Translations under genes and position numbers: made by a program
The notes under the pieces: model-generated
Told to the model about the DNA's origin: nothing
The model's database searches: none
The model's input: the letters and a program-made list of their open reading frames with translations, nothing else
DNA from: a bacterium
GTDB taxonomy: Bacteria > Patescibacteria > Paceibacteria > UBA9973
NCBI GenBank assembly: GCA_021813235.1
Contig: JAKALG010000023.1
Span: forward strand, 1 to 9,858
DNA: 9,858 bases
Direction: 5' to 3'
Shown: positions 4,945 through 9,858 of the stretch, piece by piece
How the letters are laid out: every line of letters starts with the position of its first letter
How positions within the stretch are numbered: the first letter of the stretch is position 1

Positions 4945-6669
4945 ATGTCAAGCGAAAAAGTGGAAAAAAGAATATGCCAGAATTGCAAAAAAGACTTTAC
5001 TATAGAGCCGGATGATTTTGGTTTTTACGAAAAAATTAGTGTTCCTATCCCGACCTTTTGTCCGGAGTGTCGAATGCAAAGACGTCTAGCGTATAGAAAT
5101 ACTCATTCTTTTTATAAAAGGAAAGATAGTTTTTCTGGTAAAGATATTATCTCTGCTTATTCTCCAGATAAAAATTTAGTTGTTATCGATAGAAAAACAT
5201 GGTGGAGTGATGATTGGGACCCATTTGATTACCATGTCGGATATAATTTTTCTGAACCATTTTTTTCTCAATGGGCAAAATTGCGTGACAAATTTCCTTT
5301 ACAAAACCTTATGCAGACAAAATCAGTTGATAGTGATTATTGTAATGTGGCAGAAGAAAGCAAAGATTGTTATTTAATCTCTGCTTCTTGGAAAAATGAA
5401 AGGGTATTTTACTCTGATGCTATTACAGAAATCAAAGATTCGATGGATTTGCATGTTGTTCACAGAACACAATTTTCCTATGACGATTTAGTTTGTGCAG
5501 ATTCTTATCAGCTTTTTTATAGTCAAGATTCTCATAACTGTGTAAATTCATATTTTCTTTATGATTGTCGAAATTGCACAGATTGTTTTATGTGTTCAAA
5601 TTTAAGGAGCAAAAGTTATTGTTTTTATAACAAACAATTAACTAAAGAAGAATATCAGAAAAAAATAAAAGAAATGGATTTAGGTAGTTATTCTTTTATT
5701 CAAGAAAAGAAAAAAGAGTTTGAGGATTTAAAACTGAAGGCTATTCATAAATATGCTCACATTGTAAATTCAAGCAACGTTTCTGGCGATAATATTGTAA
5801 ATGCAAAAAATTGCCACAATTGTTTTGACTTGATGAGCGAACTTCAAGACTGTAGCTACGCTTTTTGGGGCGTGCAAGGAAAGGATATATTTGATTGTGG
5901 TCCAGGATTTGGAGTTGTTGAATTAATGTATGAAACTTTTGACGCTGGTCCAGGTGGGAAGAATATTCTGTTTAGTCATAGTATTCATTCTTCGGAAAGC
6001 GTGGAATATAGTTTTTATTGTCATGACTCTTCCAACCTTTTTGCTTGTTTTGGTCTTCGCTCTAAACAATACTGTATTCTAAACAAACAATATAAAAAAG
6101 AAGAATACTTTAAATTAAGAGAAGAAATTATTAGACACATGAATGAAATGCCCTATGTTGATAAAAAAGGGAATGTGTATAAATATGGAGAGTTTTTCCC
6201 TGCAGAGCTTGCGCCTTTTGCTTATAATGAAACCGTAGCGCAAGATTATTTTCCAATTGAGAAAGAAAAAGTTCTTGAAATAGGTTTATCTTGGAAGGAT
6301 TCTGAAGCACGTAATTATAAACCGACTCTTTTATCTAAAGATATTCCAGATAATATAAAAGACGTAGCAGACAACATAATAAATGAAATTATAGAATGTG
6401 AGCATCAAGGTAAATGCAAAGATCACTGTACTACTGCCTTTAAAATTATCCCAAATGAATTAATTTTTTATCGAAGATTTAATATTCCAATACCTCATCT
6501 TTGTTATGGTTGTAGGCATTATGGAAGACTAAAAGAAAGAAATCCAATGAAACTTTGGCACAGAAAGTGTATGAAAGAAGGATGCACCAATGAATTTGAG
6601 ACCAGTTATGCACCAGAAAGACCAGAAATAATATACTGTGAACATTGTTATCAGCAGGAAGTTTATTAA
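4945..6669 (+). CDS. Large zinc-ribbon and Cys-rich repeat protein of unknown function
   Basis: A 574-residue soluble protein with no signal peptide or membrane segment. I recognise the general type from Patescibacteria but know no function. Layout: N-terminal ribbon with C11-x2-C14 and C39-x2-C42; a second ribbon-like segment (56-92); two related Cys- and Tyr-rich modules (about 126-243 and 276-399); a linker; and a C-terminal ribbon pair (C491, C495, C520, C523, then C542, C547, C565, C568). The two ends are internal duplicates: both have FY....IPIP..C..CR...RL..RN, then RK and (S/T/A)Y(S/A)P(D/E). In the N-terminal copy all four cysteines of the second ribbon are gone (RKDSFSGK; IDRKTWW). 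The modules share LRSKxYCxxNKQxxKEEY (220-237 and 371-388). ATG at 4945 is directly preceded by an in-frame TAA, which fixes the earliest start. AT-rich TATAAA (4936-4941) is too close to be a confident promoter. It lies 18 nt before smc. Confidence 0.75.
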   Translation: MSSEKVEKRICQNCKKDFTIEPDDFGFYEKISVPIPTFCPECRMQRRLAYRNTHSFYKRKDSFSGKDIISAYSPDKNLVVIDRKTWWSDDWDPFDYHVGYNFSEPFFSQWAKLRDKFPLQNLMQTKSVDSDYCNVAEESKDCYLISASWKNERVFYSDAITEIKDSMDLHVVHRTQFSYDDLVCADSYQLFYSQDSHNCVNSYFLYDCRNCTDCFMCSNLRSKSYCFYNKQLTKEEYQKKIKEMDLGSYSFIQEKKKEFEDLKLKAIHKYAHIVNSSNVSGDNIVNAKNCHNCFDLMSELQDCSYAFWGVQGKDIFDCGPGFGVVELMYETFDAGPGGKNILFSHSIHSSESVEYSFYCHDSSNLFACFGLRSKQYCILNKQYKKEEYFKLREEIIRHMNEMPYVDKKGNVYKYGEFFPAELAPFAYNETVAQDYFPIEKEKVLEIGLSWKDSEARNYKPTLLSKDIPDNIKDVADNIINEIIECEHQGKCKDHCTTAFKIIPNELIFYRRFNIPIPHLCYGCRHYGRLKERNPMKLWHRKCMKEGCTNEFETSYAPERPEIIYCEHCYQQEVY

Positions 6670-6672
6670 ATA

Positions 6673-6681
6673 TGTTAGAAT
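6673..6681 (+). promoter_or_regulatory. Extended -10 promoter for smc
   Basis: TG (6673-6674), T, then TAGAAT (6676-6681) forms an extended -10 element in the 18-nt gap between the zinc-ribbon gene and smc. The ATG at 6688 is 6 nt further on, so transcription would begin at about the A of the start codon. The TAG inside the hexamer is also an in-frame stop, so no earlier smc start exists. No Shine-Dalgarno is present. Confidence 0.45.
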
Positions 6682-6687
6682 AAAATT

Positions 6688-8913
6688 ATGCGACTTCAGA
6701 ATCTTGAAATAAATGGCTTTAAATCTTTTTCTAAAAAAACAACTTTGGAATTTCAAAATTCTATTATTTCCATAGTGGGGCCAAATGGTTCTGGTAAATC
6801 AAACGTGGTAGAAGCTCTGCGTTTCGTTTTGGGAGAACAGTCAATAAAATCAATGCGTGGAAGTTCTGGCTCGGATCTTATCTTTAAAGGCTCAAAAACC
6901 TTGCCGAAAAGCTCTCGCGCTTCTGTCACAATATATTTTGATAATTCTGATAAGGTTTTCAAACTCTTTCAAGAGGGAAAGGAAAATATTAATTTAAATT
7001 ATGATACTATCTCAATTTCTCGCGAGGTTTACCCTGATGGATTAAACAAATATATTTTAAATGGAACAGAAGTAAGATTAAAAGATATAAATAATCTTTT
7101 GGCTTCCGTAAACATTGGTTCTTCTGGCCACCACATCATTTCTCAAGGAGAAGCAGACAGGATATTGAATGCCTCTTCAAAAGACAGAAGAGAGATGGTA
7201 GAAGATGCTCTCGGATTGAAGATATACCAATATAAAATAAAAGAAGCAGGACGCAAGCTAGAAAGAACTACCAATAATATGAAGGAGGTATCACTGCTTC
7301 GCCGAGAGAATGCTCCACATTTAAATTTCTTAAAAAAACAAGTAGATAAATTTGAAAAAGCAAAAGAAATGCAAGTATCTCTTTTGTCTTTATACAAAGA
7401 GTATTTAAAGAAAGAAAGCATTTATTTAAATAAAGAAAAGTCTAATTTATTTAACGAAAAGAGCAGAATAGAAGAAGAGCTAGAAAATGTGAAAAACAAA
7501 ATATCTAGCATGGATGAAGTGAATGAAAAAAAAGAGAGTGAAAAAGAAAAAGAATTGAAAATTCTTGAAGAAAAAATTCACGGTATCCGTAGTGTCAAAA
7601 ATGAAATAGAACGCAAATTAGGAAGAATGGAAGGAATGATAGAGATGGAAGAGCGCAGGAAAGAGCAAACTCCCGAGATAATAATAAAAAATCCCGAAGA
7701 AATAAAAGCGATATTTGAAGAAATAAATTCTGGAATAGAAGAGGCGATGATAGAAGAAAATATAGCAGAAATAAAGATAATCCTTTTAAGAATAAAAGAA
7801 ATTTTAAATAATGTTGACCAACATAAAAGTGTCATGGAAAATTCTTCTTCTAACTCTGAAGTGGAAGAATTGAGGAAGAATCAGCAAAAGATCTTGGATG
7901 AGATGAAAAAGATAGAAGATGAAGAGAAAAATATTTTTGAAAAGGTAGTTGATTTAAAGAGCGAAATAAATAAAGAAAATGAAGCTCTCCACTTGAAAGA
8001 GAAAGAGAAATTTAACTACAGAGTCAAACATCAAGAGCTCACTTCTTCCCTAAATTTGATATCTGTAAGGGAAGAAGGTTTAAAGAGAGAAGAGGAAACT
8101 TTTGAGAACGAGATAAAAGAAGGAGGAGCCTTGATTGGCGGTGAAATTTTATCTTACAAGAATTTTGAAACTGATGGGGAAATAAATAGAAATAATCAAG
8201 AAGAATTAAAGAGAAAAATAGAACGCATTAAGATAAAATTAGAAGATGTTGGTTCGAGTGGAGGATCTGAAATCATAAAAGAATTTGAAGAAGTTTCACA
8301 GCGAGATAACTTTTTAGCAAAAGAGATGGAAGACTTAACGAAAAGCATTGAATCACTCCATGCTCTGATGGCAGATTTGAAAGAAAAAATTGATATTGAG
8401 TTTAAAGAAGGTGTTAAAAAAATAAATGTAGAATTTACCAATTTGTTTTCTTTGATGTTTGGTGGAGGTTCTGCTCATCTTTCTCTTGTAACTGAAAATA
8501 AAAGAAGAAAAGGCGAAGAAGGAGGAGAAGTAGAGGATGAAGAAGAAATAGCCTTTGAACAAGGTATTGAAATAAATGTTTCTTTGCCACATAAAAAAGT
8601 AAAAGAATTAAATGCCCTTTCAGGAGGAGAGAGATCTCTCACTTCTATCGCTCTTCTTTTTGCTATGTCGCAGGTCAATCCTCCTCCTTTCTTGGTTTTA
8701 GACGAGACAGATGCTGCCCTTGATGAGGCAAACTCTCGCAAATATGGAGATATGTTAGAAAAGCTTTCTAACCATTCTCAGCTTATCGTTGTCACTCACA
8801 ACAGGGAGACGATGTCTCGCGCTGGTATATTATATGGTGTCACTGTCGGTTCCGATGGTGCCTCCAAGCTCCTTTCTGTTAAATTAGACGACGCTGTAGC
8901 TATCGCAAAATAA
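6688..8913 (+). CDS. smc: Short SMC-family chromosome-organisation ATPase without a recognisable hinge
   Basis: SMC ATPase of the type that compacts and helps segregate chromosomes. The N-terminal head has FKSF (11-14), Walker A GPNGSGKSN (31-39) and SQGEADRIL (152-160). The C-terminal head has FSLMFGGGSAHLSL (587-600), signature LSGGE (644-648), Walker B FLVLDE (668-673) with DAALDEAN (675-682), and THNRETM (703-709). Between them is charged coiled coil. At 741 residues it is far below the roughly 1,150-1,200 usual for bacterial SMC. The middle (about 330-395) is a short, mostly helical, polar stretch with no glycine-rich hinge motif, and no zinc-hook CxxC either. A highly acidic insert (609-621) sits in the C-terminal head before the signature motif. 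The rnc-near-smc position supports true Smc over RecN or SbcC. No scpA or scpB is in the window. Whether it dimerises through another surface is unknown. Confidence 0.88.
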   Translation: MRLQNLEINGFKSFSKKTTLEFQNSIISIVGPNGSGKSNVVEALRFVLGEQSIKSMRGSSGSDLIFKGSKTLPKSSRASVTIYFDNSDKVFKLFQEGKENINLNYDTISISREVYPDGLNKYILNGTEVRLKDINNLLASVNIGSSGHHIISQGEADRILNASSKDRREMVEDALGLKIYQYKIKEAGRKLERTTNNMKEVSLLRRENAPHLNFLKKQVDKFEKAKEMQVSLLSLYKEYLKKESIYLNKEKSNLFNEKSRIEEELENVKNKISSMDEVNEKKESEKEKELKILEEKIHGIRSVKNEIERKLGRMEGMIEMEERRKEQTPEIIIKNPEEIKAIFEEINSGIEEAMIEENIAEIKIILLRIKEILNNVDQHKSVMENSSSNSEVEELRKNQQKILDEMKKIEDEEKNIFEKVVDLKSEINKENEALHLKEKEKFNYRVKHQELTSSLNLISVREEGLKREEETFENEIKEGGALIGGEILSYKNFETDGEINRNNQEELKRKIERIKIKLEDVGSSGGSEIIKEFEEVSQRDNFLAKEMEDLTKSIESLHALMADLKEKIDIEFKEGVKKINVEFTNLFSLMFGGGSAHLSLVTENKRRKGEEGGEVEDEEEIAFEQGIEINVSLPHKKVKELNALSGGERSLTSIALLFAMSQVNPPPFLVLDETDAALDEANSRKYGDMLEKLSNHSQLIVVTHNRETMSRAGILYGVTVGSDGASKLLSVKLDDAVAIAK

Positions 8914-8916
8914 AAT

Positions 8917-8945
8917 TTGATTTTTCTCTTAATAAAATGTATTCT
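8917..8945 (+). promoter_or_regulatory. Possible promoter for the response regulator gene
   Basis: TTGATT (8917-8922) and TATTCT (8940-8945) are separated by 17 bases and match 4 of 6 positions in each consensus box. The element lies in the 84-bp gap after smc and would give a leader of roughly 45 nt that includes the strong Shine-Dalgarno. The gap is so AT-rich that other -10-like words exist, for example GATAAT (8956-8961). Confidence 0.3.
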
Positions 8946-8986
8946 GAATTAGAAAGATAATTTAGTTTTTTTAAAAATAAAATAGT

Positions 8987-8993
8987 GGGAGGT
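8987..8993 (+). promoter_or_regulatory. Strong Shine-Dalgarno for the TTG-started regulator
   Basis: GGGAGGT (8987-8993) contains a full GGAGGT core, with 4 bases between it and TTG at 8998. It decides the start codon of the regulator gene and shows that this genome still uses the anti-Shine-Dalgarno, although almost no other gene in the window has such a site. Confidence 0.85.
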
Positions 8994-8997
8994 TATT

Positions 8998-9390
8998 TTG
9001 AAAAATGTAAAAATTCTTATCGTTGAAGACGAGAATTTGTCTTCTTTAGTTCTTAAAAAAATTTTAGTTAAAAAAGGAGAATTTGAGAACATTTTTTTAG
9101 CCAAGAATGGTATTGAAGCTATAAACATGGTTAAAGAAAAAAAATTTGACTTAATTCTCATGGACGTCCAAATGGAAGAAATGGATGGTCTTGAGGCTAC
9201 CACGATAATTCGTGGAATCAACAAGCATTATCAAGAGGTACCCATCCTTATCATTACGGGATTCGCAATGAAAGGGGATAAAGAAAAATGTTTAAATGCA
9301 GGAGCCACAGAATATATATCAAAACCCGTGGATAATTGCATTCTAATTGAAACAGTTAAGTTTCAGTTAGAAAAGTTTTTAAAGAAATAA
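8998..9390 (+). CDS. Single-domain response regulator (receiver only)
   Basis: A stand-alone REC domain of 130 residues, phosphorylated by a histidine kinase not in this window. Landmarks: acidic pair E10-D11, phospho-acceptor D56 in LILMDVQM (52-59), T87 in IITG (85-88), and K109-P110 in ISKP. The rest of the domain fits a CheY-like fold, with no output domain after it. The Pro that usually follows the VQM motif (VQMPxMDG) is Glu60 here, and the residue after the conserved Thr is Gly instead of Ala; both are mild departures. The start is TTG, chosen because a GGAGGT site lies 4 nt upstream and no in-frame ATG gives a complete first beta strand. The sequence is closest in style to receivers found in hybrid kinases. 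It is probably a phosphorelay or protein-interaction module; its target is unknown. Confidence 0.93.
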   Translation: MKNVKILIVEDENLSSLVLKKILVKKGEFENIFLAKNGIEAINMVKEKKFDLILMDVQMEEMDGLEATTIIRGINKHYQEVPILIITGFAMKGDKEKCLNAGATEYISKPVDNCILIETVKFQLEKFLKK

Positions 9391-9398
9391 TTTTTGTT

Positions 9399-9431
9399 AA
9401 AGCTGAGATGTTTTACATCTCAGCTTTTTTT
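9399..9431 (+). terminator. Strong intrinsic terminator between convergent genes
   Basis: AAAGCTGAGATG (9399-9410) and CATCTCAGCTTT (9416-9427) form a perfect 12-bp stem with a 5-nt loop (TTTTA), followed by Ts to 9431. It begins 8 bases after the regulator stop. The T-run overlaps the stop codon of the convergent CapA-like gene (9430-9432). In the opposite direction a shorter, interrupted T-stretch follows the same hairpin, so it may also end that transcript. Confidence 0.9.
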
Positions 9432-9858
9432 ATTTAAACTCTATTTTTTCTTCTACTCCTTTGATTATTTCAGCTGGCTGGAAGAAATTGTTTAGTTTCA
9501 CGATGTTTTTTGTGATAGACATATTTCCATCTTTTTCTAATTTAATTTCTAAAAGCATACCCTCCATTGTTTCCGGAGAAAAGCCTTGATCAAAAATAAA
9601 ATTGCCGAGTGAATAAATAATAAATCCATCTCTATAAATTTCTGCATCTTCCACTACATGTGAATGACTACCAATAATTATTTTTGCCCCTGCATCTATA
9701 GCTTTATGTGCTAGGTACTCTTGTCTCTCATTGTGTTTTAATTTATATTCTTCTCCAAAATGGAAAGACACTATTAGATAATCAACTTGTTTTGACGCAT
9801 TAGTAACTATTTCTGAAAAGCGAGGGTTGCTTGCAAGAAGAAGTCCAGCATCTTTTTC
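9430..9858 (-). CDS. CapA-family metallophosphatase-like protein, C-terminal part (cut by window edge)
   Basis: The frame is open to the right edge, giving the last 142 residues. Members of the CapA/PgsA family (calcineurin-like fold) are linked to poly-gamma-glutamate capsule synthesis, but many homologues have no proven role. Visible family features, in order: YLIVSFHFGEEY (the family's H-W/F-G-x-E-Y), ERQEYLAHKAIDAGAKIIIGSHSHVVED (the GSHxHV metal-site motif, with Ser where Pro is common), IIYSLGNFIFDQGFS, and ETMEGMLLEI. The in-frame GTG at 9771 is not the start: the upstream residues (ending KQVDYLI) continue the family's beta strand without a break. The gene is convergent with the response regulator and ends in the shared terminator. 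The N-terminus, and so any signal peptide or membrane anchor, lies outside the window. Confidence 0.88.
   Translation of the reverse strand, partial: EKDAGLLLASNPRFSEIVTNASKQVDYLIVSFHFGEEYKLKHNERQEYLAHKAIDAGAKIIIGSHSHVVEDAEIYRDGFIIYSLGNFIFDQGFSPETMEGMLLEIKLEKDGNMSITKNIVKLNNFFQPAEIIKGVEEKIEFK

Noticed and set aside
7143..7835. Minus-strand open frames opposite smc
   Set aside because: They are mirror frames of Glu/Lys-rich coiled-coil codons, giving Phe/Ser/Ile-rich peptides with no family features or start signals.
6688..8913. RecN or Rad50/SbcC identity for the SMC-like protein
   Set aside because: The head motifs (SQGEADRIL, FGGGSAHLSL, LDETDAALDEAN) and the rnc-smc neighbourhood fit Smc, and there is no zinc-hook CxxC.
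9430..9771. A complete 113-residue gene starting at GTG 9771
   Set aside because: The frame stays open to the window edge, and the residues upstream of the GTG continue the CapA-family motif (YLIVSFHFGEEY), so the gene is simply cut by the edge.

Overview
The window is an AT-rich, gene-dense bacterial chromosome segment that most likely comes from a Candidate Phyla Radiation (Patescibacteria, Parcubacteria-like) genome. This placement is inferred from several traits. Housekeeping proteins are short or trimmed: the threonyl-tRNA synthetase lacks its TGS domain and the SMC protein is about 740 residues without a recognisable hinge. NusB is fused to a Nudix domain. There is a large cysteine-rich zinc-ribbon protein of a kind I associate with these bacteria. 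Most genes lack a Shine-Dalgarno sequence.

Layout. On the minus strand at the left, thrS and a family-4-type uracil-DNA glycosylase form a two-gene unit with a 3-nt gap (43-2376). Divergent from it, after an 82-bp promoter region, a plus-strand series begins: rpmF (bL32, 2459-2686), a NusB-Nudix fusion (2769-3716), rnc (RNase III, 3781-4476) and a PemK/MazF-like protein (4480-4863). A terminator and two tetraloop hairpins follow. Next come a 574-residue zinc-ribbon/Cys-rich protein (4945-6669), smc (6688-8913) and a receiver-only response regulator that starts with TTG (8998-9390). A strong terminator at 9399-9431 separates the regulator from a convergent CapA-like metallophosphatase gene that runs off the right edge.

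How the genes relate. The order rpmF ... rnc ... smc resembles the widespread bacterial cluster rpmF-plsX-fab genes-acpP-rnc-smc, with the lipid-synthesis genes absent and NusB-Nudix, PemK-like and zinc-ribbon genes in their place. The cluster is otherwise about RNA and ribosome function (bL32, NusB for rRNA antitermination, RNase III for rRNA processing) followed by chromosome organisation (SMC).

The most unusual non-coding feature is a 7-bp-period repeat (TAGGCNN on one arm, GCCTANN on the other) that can fold into stacked 5-bp helices separated by 2-nt internal loops. Two related copies sit directly in front of the start codons of nusB and rnc, and the second copy encodes the last codons of the NusB-Nudix protein. 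Other notable points are altered metal-site residues in three proteins (the glycosylase, RNase III and the zinc-ribbon protein) and extended -10 promoter elements placed so close to ATG that several transcripts may be leaderless.
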